This document shows positions 13,741 through 26,205 of a stretch of 64,000 bases of DNA, one piece after another (within the stretch, counting starts at the first letter, position 1; every line of letters begins with the position of its first letter). The DNA is from Nemopilema nomurai. Lineage: Eukaryota; Cnidaria; Scyphozoa; Rhizostomeae; Rhizostomatidae. The stretch is taken from positions 2,732,742 through 2,796,741 of the forward strand of contig ML133443.1 in the NCBI GenBank assembly GCA_003864495.1, written 5' to 3'. The translations under genes and the position numbers were made by a program. The notes under the pieces are model-generated. The model did no database searches, was not told the DNA's origin, and saw only the letters and a program-made list of their open reading frames with translations.

Positions 13741-14424
13741 AGTTTGATAACATGAAACCTAAATTTCAAGCGAAAGAAATTAGAGAGATGTGGGAATCAG
13801 TTAAAAGTGGTATTTAATCACTACTATATAACTTACTGCATTAGGTTAATATTTGCTTCAAGTAAATCTAAATAGCCAACACACTGTTAATGCCCCAGTG
13901 CTCATCAGTAAATTTCTTTCTCAAAAGATGAGGTATTTTAAAAGAAGAAGTTTCAGTTGCTAGTCTTACACCACAAATTTTCATTACTGAAATATGACCA
14001 CAGCTACAAAGTTTCGATCCAAGTGTTGGATCAGAGCTGAAAGCGTTCTATGTTCATTCAACGGGGCATTAAACAAGTACTTTTTATACAAACAGTTTAT
14101 ATAAAGCAGTAGAACTTTGAATAACCGTGCTTACACGACTGTATCTGATAGAAGTCGGCTCGATGGAATTCTCAAATCTACTAGAACTGGCTCTTGAATA
14201 AAAGATGTAAATTACGTATGCAGGAGCCTATGTTTAACATGATATGAAAGCAAAGTGAGGACTAACTTCATGCGATGCCCTTTACTTGGCCTAAACACGG
14301 GATGCTGACCTTCCGAAACTACATGTGGTTTCTTTTTGCGCACGCGTTAATTATCAATACAACTTTCTATGAACAAATCTTGACTGACAAAATAATATTT
14401 ACTGGATGTAATAATACAGGGGTC
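13741..14424. other. Spacer between satellite and the 3' end of ERGIC3
   Basis: Unique-looking AT-rich sequence between the last diverged satellite monomer and the ERGIC3 stop codon. It should contain the ERGIC3 3' UTR on the minus strand. I see no coding exon, RNA gene or repeat here. Confidence 0.6.
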
Positions 14425-17400
14425 CTAGCTCGCCTTGCCAAGATCAATCTTCTTTTGCAGCGCACGTGCAGAATGATAAATCATCGAATCAATAAGGCCA
14501 GCGACTGCAAAAAAAGACAGTGGCGATTGGAAAATGCACAAAATGGTTAACGTATGATCCACTGATAACTGATTTATGATCCACTGATAACTGATCAATG
14601 GTCCACTGATAACTGAGTTATGATCCACTGATAGCTGATCAATGGTCCACTGATAACTGATTAGCGGTCTACTGATAACTGATCAATGATTCACTGATAA
14701 CTGATTAATGGCCACTGATAACTGATTCATGGCCCACCGATAACATGTGCAAATGCATCATCGTATAAACAAGCCAGGTGTGAAAACCGGAGGCAAAAAA
14801 AAGTGGGCATTTCATCATTTCTAGCACATTACCAACACAGATCACGTTGATTTGTCATTTGACAAACTGGTGCTGAACGGAATCGAACATCTGTGTTGCA
14901 ATTCATTAGCATTTTTGCATCCCATTCTCAAACGCATAAACAATTAGTACCCAAATAATTGCATTTAGCCCAAAACACATGGTAGGGAATGAGCATTTCG
15001 TATGGAGACATTTAGCATTACACATGCCACTGGCGAAATAACAGAGTCGCTTAGAACCTTGATAATCATAATCAGGCGGAATCGCATTTTGATATTTCAT
15101 GTGATTAAACTTGAATGGCTTACCTGTAAAAACGCCACCAACAATTGCGCACACCCCCGTTAGAAAATGCATGAACGACCTGCAGATCGTTGAAACAAAT
15201 ATCAGTATGGCAAATGATATACGGGTTGAATAGCAACCTTTTAAAGAACCAGTATCAGATAACCTACAAATAGTGGCCCATATATAACAAAATTCGAGAA
15301 ATGCTAGTCACTGTTCATTTCTCGAAGTGTGAAACAAAACAAGGGTGCAGATCTATGTCCGCATCCAAAAATACCCTAAAATCTACTAAATGACCCAAAA
15401 AACTAAAATCTACTTATTGCCACTTTATTGAGTGCCATAAAAATTTCCAATTTTGAGAGCATTCAAACTGCCTCATATAAAGCGAAAACCTCCTTTACTT
15501 AGTTTACAGCAGAACAAACTATTTAGAATATAATTAACCATCTAAAGCATTTGCCGACAGAAGAACACGAGAACAAGTGCAACGTCCATTCTGTGAGACG
15601 AAAATTTACTCGAACTTGCTTCTACCCACCTTCTTTTCTCCGTGTATTGAACAAGCATAGGCGACAGTTCATATAGAACAAACACACCTGTAACAAAAAG
15701 TACGGACACCTATGACATTCTGTCATTGGCATGGCATTTTATGATATAACAAATAATACAACGTATACGTAACGAAATCAAATATAGTATAAAATTATGA
15801 CACGTATTTAGATATCACAGAATACAATATTAAGTAAATGTCATAGTATGAATAACATGCTATCAGAAGTGGGATAAAAATATAGCATATATCATGCAAC
15901 TTTAATACAGTGATGTGTCATGAGCATACGCTTGATGTTGGCAACAATGGAACAAACAACTGAATATACCTGGGAGGCCATGCTCTCCAGTCAACTGTCT
16001 AACACTTCGTTTATGCTTGGTATACGAATATTGATTAGTCCAGACTTCCTATAGATATTGAAAGGTACATCAAAGGTGGTAAAAAACTCACCAGATACAT
16101 TCAAAAGTATATTTTGAGTTTAGTAACCTTTTAATGCACAGTTGAAGGCGATACTTGAAAAGAATTTGTTTAAACTAACTTTATCATTAAACATGCAGCC
16201 CTATCTGTGGGTTCTTGAGAATACGATATGATAAAAGGATAGCAGGTGTCGCGATAATTGGTTAGTTATAAACGAACTCTTTCCATTCAATTTGCATAAA
16301 AGCACGTCTGACTGACATTGAAAACTTCCCCCTTCAGCAGGGTCCAGCAATAGAGAAACACGTTTTTAATTGAAGTTCCACAAGTTCCATACATCGCAAA
16401 ACCCTTCTCCTTCTAGGTAGCAATTTTAAAATCCTGGGGTTTTTTGTGAGCTTACATTCAAAACAAACAACATCTTGAAGTTCATGACATTAATTTTAAG
16501 TTCACTTACTTCACCACCTAGCTTCTTGTACACTGTAGGAACAACTTTGACAAAATATTGGTACATAGTCGATGCTGTAAGAGGGTAGATATTTGTGTAA
16601 ATAGCATAAGTTGCTTCTACATGTCACAATCAAATCAACGAATCAAAGCAGCAATGATTTTCAAAATACCAATGTATTTGTCAGCCAAAAAGACATAAAG
16701 GTTACCATATTATGATCAAGGGCATATGAATCTAAATTCTTGTAATTTTAGACAAACTATAATTGATGGTTAATTCCACAAATGAAAAACACAATAAGCA
16801 AGCTTAGAGAATTCGATTTTAATTAGACTAAAGCAATCAAGCTTAAATTGGTCTACCAAGCTGAAGAGGAACTTTCCAGTCCTTCATTTCCACACGTGTT
16901 ACGCCACATTATCTACATTTAAGTTTGAAACGGCGGAACAAGGCATGCCCGTGTAAGAAACTTTAGTCATTGAAAGCCGATAAGAGCATGGTCAACGAGT
17001 ACAGTTGAATTTAATTCACCTTCGGGAGCGGGTACGTGTGTTCCGTCTAAAGGATTGTGGACACCAGGGTACGGCTCCCCGAATGATAAGTGCTTGATGT
17101 GATGTGTCAAGTTGAACTATGAAAAAATTGTCAATAGCATGCTCAATTGCTTTAACAAACATTATAGCAACAGTGGAGTTTCTTCAAAGAGCATTGACGG
17201 GCCAAAATTTCTAGCAAACATGATGGTGGAAAGCATAAGTATTCTAGAGTTTGTGCTTGAATATAGATAAATTATCTGAAAATAAACGATTGTCTCTTAA
17301 ATACTGCCAATCAGCAAATGACATGAATTGTCATTATATGACATCGTGGGCTAATTACTAAGTTTTCAAGGCTGAGATTATTTCTCGTGGTCTAAGGAGA

Positions 17401-20400
17401 TGCAGTATTAAATTTCACGGATCTCTGAATTACTCTTTAAAGTTGCAATCTTGAAATCAGGTGTTTTATAATTGGATATGATTCCAATGAAATGCAACAA
17501 AAAGCAAAAACTTTTGCATTTACATCGTAGGTGTGCAAGATTACCTACAGCCATAGTATGGTAAAAATCAATGGTTAGAGATCATAGCATTATTTGAAGT
17601 TCATCAAAATAAGCGAGAATGTAACTGCACTCACCTGCCTACCTCCGAACGGTTGTAAATCGTGAACTATGAAAAAGAGGCTGTTTCATAAGGGAGCAAA
17701 ACCTTCATGGCCAGTATTCAATGTTAGGGAAATATAAAAAGTCCTCAAAAACAACTAAACTAGTAACATCTTTATTGATGATTAGACTCAGGAATTAATC
17801 TTTTTAGTGGACAGAATAACAAATTCATGGGTATTTAGGTTTTCAATAATTTCGCATTAATGCTGTCCTCAGATTTTCTGTTCTAAACAGTTCTAACTAG
17901 TTTATTTCTATAAGCAAATTATTTATCACAAATAAAACTTTCTAATACTACAAAAGGGGTTTTACAATTCAGCTTTAAAATGTTATGCAGCCATACACAT
18001 CATTCTTTGCATTTAATGCGATCGTATATCATACTTAAATGTTAAAATTCATTAAGTTATTACTGACAGACACATTGAGTTTAAGACCGAACAATGCGTG
18101 ATATCGAAAATTTATAATCAATTACGTCTCAACTAAAAATGGATGAATGCAGAAAAAAATGAGAGTTGAAAAACAAAATTAAGTTTTAAGCCAATGCAAA
18201 CCAGATTTATCACAAAGCTCCAAAGAATCGAATAACAAAGATAGAAAGCAAATCAAGCCCCGACCGGATGAAAGCACAAAATGTTGCAATAGGAGACGAA
18301 GTTTCAAAATGGCAGACTTCATTCACAGTAAACAACAGCAACAACAGTAACGGGAAGAACAGCAACAACACATAAGCCGACTAGACGAATACAAAGCATG
18401 TACAAACAGCGTGGGTTATATTTTAGAATCTTCAATTATTTTCAACCAGCTTCAAGCATGTATGCTAAATTGATACTTCAAATACGTTACGCTTTAAGAA
18501 TTTATTGGAGGAGCGTGGGTGCTTTATATCTCAAATTTTTATGATCGACTTCATTTCTTAGCTATTAAACTTTTTACTTACAATTAATTGAAAAAACTTT
18601 GGCACCCTTGCCCATATTCACCATGTTCACTATGAAAATAAAATTACGAATTAACTTTTCGACGGCGCTTTTGTTTGAAATGGTGAATATGGTCTTGTTT
18701 GGATGTGGTGAGGTTTAGTGAGATGGCATTGGGTGAATTGTTGTTTATGGAAAGTGGATTTATGAAGTCATGTATCGCAAAATTTGAATTGAATCTTTTC
18801 TTTTCTAATCAAACTAGAATTTAGGATAAGTGAAAATAAAAATTATTATCGACACATTAGCTACTTTATTTTCACCATGCATACAACTCTGTGGAGTGCC
18901 AATGCATTTACGTGTCTTTTGAATTCCATCAAAAGTTGCGTTGTCATTTCCATCAGGTTACCGTGCGAGGAATTGAGGTTATAAATGATCCGAACCAATA
19001 GTGTTGAGGTTTTAGGAAGACAATACTAGGATATTTAAGACACGTAGCCAGGTATTTTAAAGGACTGATATTACACTCTGTGTGTTGTTAACAGAACTTG
19101 GAAAAAATTTTTAAGTCTTACATTGAAATCAAGCTTTCTTAAATTCTCTTTCGAAGTTTTAAGAAGAGCCGTTTATTCATCTATTAGATTTATCAAAATA
19201 GTAATATAAATGTTTCGTAACTTACGTGATACCATTATACACTTAAAGCATAAAAGTCATTCCTCTAATAACTTTTAAGTAAATCAGTAAAAAGATTTAA
19301 TAGAAAGGTGATGAGTCAAGTCACCCAAGCAAGACGAAAATCAGGTGCCCGATTTCAATATTGAGTGCTTCTCTAGTAATTACAGTAGCGATGAAACCTG
19401 ACTCTGTACATGGAGTTGGTGAAAATAAACACCAGACGAACGCAGGTCGAATAGCCAAAATGCATTGGGGGCATGCGTCCCCACCTTTCAGCATTTAGGA
19501 TGAAGAGACCGTTCACTGTACACGCGAGCCCCAACTCCCCTCTTTCAGAAGCACTTCCTACGTCCTTGAGGCAGACAGCCACATTAAAATATTAAAGGTT
19601 CATAATATTCCAGCAGCTTCCATTATTTTTATCTTCGTTCTGGCAACGCTACTCTATATGATGGCTTAAAAACTCTTCAGATCATTATGATAACAATCGC
19701 CGTAAAACTGGCACACAGAGAGATGAGAAAAAATTAACCATGTTTTAACGAAAGCTGGTAGGCTCACAAAAAGAGCACTTTTGAGCGTAAAACTTCAAGA
19801 GAAAAAAGGAAAATATTTCGAAATAGACTTTATCATCTACCATATTATAAAAAGGATAAAAATAAATGAATTGAAAAATACCAACCATGCACATGGTGTT
19901 GCTGAAAACTCTTTCCAGGAGCAATGTGGAAATTACCAGCAACCTTCAAAAGAGGTTTTTGATAAGTGATGAAAAATGCTGGATTCGTAGGTCTAATCAC
20001 CTGACAATTCATAAGGGTTGTTTCAGAAATTTAGGTGCACTCTTGCTTCCTGTTTCCCAAATATACAAACACCAGTTCTTGCTGAAATGTTCTAACCAGC
20101 ACGCATAGGTGTCATCAGCGGAACAAGTAACATAAATCTTCCCCTGTGTTCACATATACATGTTGAATAGTTATTTCGACATTTTCGACGTTTTCCTAAT
20201 TTTTTGAACTGGGAGACACTTAATATAAAATTAGGTTCGAGTTCCGTGCTCCCAAAACAGAGTTTATAGTTAATATATATAAAAATCATCTTTATTCACA
20301 AAAAATATACTGTATTTTCATGTGTTTCCTTATTCAACCCCTGTGCTTTTAACCCAATACATGCAATAGATATGTACAAAAATAACCCTCAATACAAGCA

Positions 20401-23400
20401 ATTAACTGTCACTAACCTTGCTGACTTCCAGATAACCGAAAATTCTACATCCTTCGTTTTTTTGCTCGTGAAACTTGTCCTTCCATCCCTCTCTTTTGCA
20501 CTGGAAAAAAATTAACCAACATCAAAATTGTCTTGAAAAATAGCATAAAAATGCGGGATTGATAAAAAACAGCAAAAGTCAATATTTTTGTATTGTTTGG
20601 GTTTAAACATGATAACTAGAAATTTGTCACTCTCATTGTGAAAATCTTTGGGGCTTTGGGACAACTTCATTTGGCAGCAAGGTATTTGTGACACGAAAAA
20701 CAACACAAGATGTGGTCTCCAGTTCAGATACATGAAAGAGGAAGACGTATCGTACCCACCTGTTCTATGCTCTCTGGGTCCGTGAAGGCCCAGCCACGCC
20801 CTCTGTACGCATTTCGTACATCTTCGCACGTGTTACAGCATCTAGCAAATGCAAATATTAGCGAACCATAAACAAGGACTCTGAGACGAACCATATTGTT
20901 TGCTACTTACAAATCTTATTAAGAGATGGCAGAGGGTAAGATATTTGGTTAGTGTTCATTCTAATACGCAAAGTCTCAGAGGGATCAAAAACGATCATGA
21001 CTGGTTATATTTGGCAGGGAAATAGAATGCGGATACTAGCCATAGATCACCCCGATCAAAACAGTTCCATCCCTTTCACACTTACAGATCAAAGCATCAG
21101 TCTCTCAAGCAACAAATTTTTGCTCATTTCCAACAATAAAATAGCCAATATCTTGCAAAAAGTCCTTGTATTCTTAACATAGATGATTTTCCTAGTAACT
21201 TTTCAGTCTATTTGGCAAAGCTTGCAAATTTTCATTCAAGATTACAAATTTAAGCACGAAGTTAGTTTTCCATCATTCCAACTTTAGTTACCACAAAGTC
21301 TTAACCTCGATACTTTTTTATACTAGGAGTTATAAAATTATAAACCCACGGTAGTTCGGATGTCTCTGCCCCGTAGCAGCTTTCGCATCGACTTGGATCA
21401 AGCGTCGCTTTCACCGACTGTGAAAACAAATTAGTTAATCAGCTTTTCTCATTTTGCGATAAGAAATGTCACTTCTAAACATTACCCTTTCAACTAACTA
21501 TTTGCAATTCGCAATGCCTTATGGTTTTACAATAAAGCCATTGATTTATTACCTTTGTGACAACAAAGAAACACCTACATAGAAAAGGTTCTATGGTAAA
21601 TGAAGGAATTTACTTTTACAATGAAAGATGATGAATATTGACATGCAATTGGGTCTTAAAGGTAGTTGGATAAACAGATGCTGTTTGGCTAGTACAATCA
21701 ATGAATCGTTAAACCACCTCTATGCTTGTTATCTCTAGCGCATCACATCATTACATCAATGAATCACTTTTGTCCTAGTAATCTCGAACACATCACGTAG
21801 CTCACTCAATCACTTTTTCATTAATCAGCTCTATGGCCTTTTATGTTGCAACTTTGCATTAGAGTACTATTGCATTGAGAGACACGATTTGATACAGCTG
21901 ACCAACAACCTCGTAATCACAATCAATTACCTACCTTTAGGGCGTGGTCACTGTCGTCTCCAAGATCTGCCAAGAACAACATGCATTAGATAAAGAAAGA
22001 AATGATCTCAAATGCATTTATCCTCGACTGTTAAAAGCTAGCCTTAGCCCATTTAATAGGGTGAATTATTTTGCCTTTTCTTGCTTGCACGGTTGAAGGC
22101 TAGCAAGCTTGACAGTAGCAGATGCAGCCCAGAAGAATAACTTGATTTTGATATTTTGAATTCGATGATTCATCTCTAGCAAACTTCTTACCATTTCTAC
22201 CATCTTCTTTTTACAGAAGTTAAAAGGGATTTAACTTTATTTCAATGTACAGTTGTATTATTGACAGGTTATGGATTCACCTGTAGTTGCGGCTGAAAAG
22301 TGCAGTTGAAAGTAGCACTGATGAAGAGAGTGAATGGTTTCTTTGAAGAAGGGTGGTTTTCTGAAGAATATAGTGCATGACAAGGTAGAAGGGATTAAAT
22401 ATTGGGAACTCAATGCTTAAGTGAAAATCTTGAAATTAAAGAGAGTTGATTTAAAAAATCATTTCAAGAAAATTTTCAAATGATCTTACTTTCTTTAACA
22501 GCTGCATCTTCTATGGCAGTACCATTTTCATCAAGCCTCTGCTTGAAAACATTATGATCTATATCAGACTGAAAAAGAATTCCCAGTTAATTTCTGGCTG
22601 TTAAAGAAACTCTGATAGCAATTTAACTCATAATACTTTGCCCTAGTAATAAATCTGATTGCGGACAGTCCACATCACAGAGAATAGAGATACATTACAG
22701 TGCTTTATAAATGCATTATCATGGTGATAAGCTTCTAGGTGGAGTATGTAAAAGGCTTCCTTGACTTTGTATACTGAAACATACTAACCTGATGCTCACC
22801 AGAGACATCCATTGCATCAATACTTAAATCTAAGAATACATAAAATATATTTTAAAATAAATCTTACAACAAATATATATATATATATAAAATATAGATA
22901 GATCAGAAAGCAGGCAAATATTGATCTAGAAATAAGGATAATTTTACATTCTCCAAGTGCCTGTTGATGCTACATTGTAGCTATTAATTGCAACTAATAA
23001 CTGAGTGGCAAAAGCCTTGGTTCAATTAATCCAGTGGTATGATTGCGCTTGACTTTGGAAAACAGTGCTTGACATAGAATTAGTCAGGGAAACATAATAA
23101 AAACAAGTTTAGGATACTTGCAAAGAGCAAATACATGCAGATAACACAGCCAGAGCTGAAATTAAGCTTGAAACTGTAGATTCTGAGCTGACAAGAAACT
23201 GAACAAATTGGTTCAGTGCTTACTAAAGTGCCTATTCACAGCCATATATTGTCCTTGAGAAGCAATTCTTGAAAATTGCTTGATCTACTTACATACACAT
23301 GGTAGCTTGGGTAAGACAATGTCTATATTGATTCTCAATTTTTGATGTCTAGTTGTGTCAACAAACAACTCTGGGCTAACCTGCAACAAAAAGAGATGGT

Positions 23401-25193
23401 TTACAAAAATTTCATACAACTTCTCATCATAACAAGAATTGTTTGAAAAGATATCTGTGAGCTGCCTGAGCATCAATTCTATGTGGAACACTACAAACAT
23501 ACCTGGTGATGTGTATCAGCAACTGGGTTTTTCTCACATTCAAAATAACATATGGTAAATTCTTATTTAAGCCCCCCTCTACTATTAGCCTCGCCATTTT
23601 AGAAGGAAAAATCAAATAAGCCCCCTCTTAATTAAGCTATAAGAGAATTTATGGCATATTTACACTTGGAAGTTTATACTGTTTACAGACTTTGAAAGAA
23701 GAACAAGCCTATTTTTAAAAGATTTGGCTCTGAAAGGATGATCAAACAAGAATTGTTTGGCCCTTTAAGCATTTATTTCCTCAGAGATACATTGCAAAAG
23801 GGTGGCTATTATCAGTATAAAGCTGCTCAATGCATCAGAAGCTAGAGCAAACAATGTCAGAGGTAAAGTTTTAGTGATAAGATAACCAAAGAATAATATT
23901 AAGTGGCATTTAACCCTGTAGAAAGAATAACTTCAAAGCTAAAGCAAAACTAGGCTTAACATGATAAAATATACAATATTGAATGACATTGTATCATCAG
24001 GAATCAAGCTCAAATGTTCATAATATTGACAAGAAAAAATCAACTTACCTCTGTTGTCAGAAAGTAATTAAGCTCTGATATAAAAAGTGTAAACATTATC
24101 AATCCACTGATTATTGTCACTAGAAAAAAATAAAAAGTCTAGGTATAAAGATAGCATACAGTGCAAAGATTGTACTAACATGAATAGTGTTCAAGTAACT
24201 AGTAATTTCATTTGTTATATGATGAAGCCAAAAGAAACAATGGTTATATTGTCAAAGTTAAAAATTTCACAAAAAATAATCGTTTTCTTTTTTACTCTTT
24301 TGTCACACAAGAAGAGCACTTGATGTGACAAAAAAGGCAGGTACCAGGAACCTGAGGGCAACAAACAGGAACAAATTAAAATTTTGGTATAATCATGTGA
24401 GTTGTTGCAAGCACAATGTCTCACCACATCATCTCTCCCAAATCTTACAATATGTCATCTATTATAATATTGTTTTAAAATTGAGTTTATGTGGAACTTA
24501 TAATGACATTCTTTCACATCATCAAGAATAACCTTGGAGATCTTTTAAGAATGCAAGAAGGCCACCTGTTACAGATGGCTAACAACTAAAATAAACAGTC
24601 AGTAAACTTCATTAAATTTCCTCTCTCAAATCTGTAAGATATAGGCTTGACATATAAAAGGAATACCTGCGACTAGAGCCCCTAAACTTTTAATGTATTG
24701 CGTAGAATTCAAGCATCTCTTAATGTGAATGTCTTGCGTTCCTCTTTAGGAAGTAAATTACTTTCCACATTTTAAAGACCAAAGAGCAATCATTCTCCTT
24801 ATAACTGATTTGAAAACTACTTTCCTGAAGACTTTTTCAAAAAGATAAATCACAAGACTACGCAGTGTAAGTTTGGTTACGGTGATCTCCTAAAACACTA
24901 TACCACCAAAGGACATTCCTAATGGGTTTTTCCTGTCCCCTTACATCAAGACGCAATATCACCTTCGAAACTATAACAAATGAGCAGATAAGTCAGAGAA
25001 AATCTCTAACAGACAAATCATGTAGTTGAAAATGAGCATGTACAATGTAAAAAATCCTACTAAAAATTTCTACTACCAATGAAAGACAGGCCTTACCTCC
25101 CGCTCCCGTGACTGTTTTAACTCGAAAATCATCTAATGTCTTTGGGTAAGCATCAAACTGCTTGAACCTCGAGAAAATATTGCTTCCTTGCAT
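14425..25193 (-). CDS. ERGIC3: ERGIC3-like ER-Golgi intermediate compartment protein 3 (17 exons, complete)
   Basis: Cargo-cycling membrane protein of the early secretory pathway (Erv46/ERGIC3 family). Exons on the minus strand: 25193-25097, 24119-24049, 23380-23293, 22829-22789, 22568-22490, 21966-21935, 21417-21350, 20841-20760, 20500-20417, 19943-19886, 17666-17635, 17116-17020, 16574-16510, 16048-15970, 15687-15630, 15179-15124, 14504-14425. All junctions are GT-AG and phases match, giving 388 residues against about 383 in human. The N-terminus has KQFDAYPKTLDDFRVKT, followed by a first membrane segment at about 34-53. The luminal domain keeps the family cysteines: CESC (147-150), CCNTC (160-164) and C187/C204. 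A second membrane segment (about 348-372) holds FLTGVCAIVGGVFT, then a short cytosolic tail ending KKIDLGKAS. Exons 6 and 11 are only 32 nt. The ATG is the only one preceding the conserved KQFDAYPKT. No break or missing block is seen. Confidence 0.96.
14554..14744. repeat. 22-bp minisatellite in last ERGIC3 intron
   Basis: About 8-9 imperfect copies of a 22-bp unit built on CCACTGATAACTGATCAATG, with variants ending TTTATG, TTAGCG or TTAATG. It lies in the final intron (14505-15123), and its edge is only about 50 bp upstream of the last-exon acceptor at 14505. Confidence 0.95.
17667..19885. other. Largest ERGIC3 intron (2.2 kb)
   Basis: Intron between the tenth and eleventh coding exons. AT-rich; no coding exon is needed here because splice phases on the two sides match. 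No transposon or RNA gene was recognised. Confidence 0.7.
22871..22890. repeat. (AT)n microsatellite
   Basis: A short perfect TA dinucleotide run inside an ERGIC3 intron, about 40 bp upstream of the fourth-exon acceptor. Confidence 0.9.
23556..23640 (-). mobile_element. Dispersed GGGGGCTTATTT repeat, copy 1 (minus orientation)
   Basis: Read on the minus strand, this segment has GAGGGGGCTTATTT, about 20 bases, then TTCTA...TGG...GC(T)TATT or similar, GAGGGGGGCTT and AAG. The same order and spacing occur on the plus strand at 43931-44048. Two copies in opposite orientation at unrelated loci indicate a dispersed repeat, probably a short non-autonomous element. It sits in the ERGIC3 intron between exons 2 and 3. 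Termini and target-site duplications were not identified. Confidence 0.65.
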
Positions 25194-26205
25194 CCTCGTT
25201 ACCTATATATATATCTATAATTAAAACCTAGAATTTCAAAATAAACTAAATACTTGGTATCACAATACTCTTCCTCAAAAGAAACTCTTCCGCCATTATT
25301 GAAAGTAGCCACGAAGACAAGCAACCGGACCCCAAAAGTCAGCGGTTGCAAGGTAGGTTCTCAAACGAGGTCAAAAAGTCATGGAAACGGTCAATTTTGT
25401 TGATAAAATGGCACCATCGAAAAAGCGATTTTTGGAAAAGGAACGTCAATAAATATTGAAAAATAGGCTCCCAGTTGTTGAACTTTTAATGTTTTTAATG
25501 TTCTTAATGTCTTTTAATGTGGTTAGTCGAGCCATTATAAAGTTAATTCTCAAGAGAGCAACATACGGCTCAAGTTTGAATTAATGTTCGAGTCTATTCT
25601 ATTTAGATTTCAAACAAAGTTAAAACAGTTCCCCATAGAAGTGTAAACCTGTAGTTGAAAGGAACGAAGCCATACAAATTTCCATACAAGGTCATGCAAT
25701 ACATTCGATCATTTGAAAATATTTTACTACACTTTACAGCGACATTTTAAGTAATTGTAATTTGGCAATCCATTTCTTGATTTAAAGAAAGTGAATTTTC
25801 ATGTATTCTTATAATAATCTTTTTGCATTTATAGAGTCTGAAATGAGTCTAAAGAAATTATGATGCCACAAAACAAAGCTCAAGGGGTTGGAAAATGAAT
25901 GCAGAAAATCCTTTAAAAAAGGTACGACGTTATACAATGTTATAAGTTTCATCGGGTTCCAAATTGGGTAATGGGTAATCTCTAAGAAACGCTGCTATCG
26001 AAAATAGCACATCAATTCAACAGAAAAATAACTCTGAGAGTTCCTTGAGGGCCATCCTGTACAAAGTCTTGTCTGCTTCTAGCAAACCTTGGTGCAATTG
26101 CAGAAATAAAAATATCTATTCCACCCAAGGAGCAAGGGGGACTATAACTGGAGTTGTCAAGCGGGATTCTGACATTTCATCCAGAAGATTCGAGGTGCAA
26201 ACAAA
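25194..26205. other. Intergenic region between ERGIC3 start and ECHDC3 stop
   Basis: Both flanking genes are on the minus strand, so this interval should hold the ECHDC3 3' UTR and the ERGIC3 promoter. A short TATATATATATCTAT stretch lies just upstream of the ERGIC3 ATG. No further exon or repeat is seen. Confidence 0.6.
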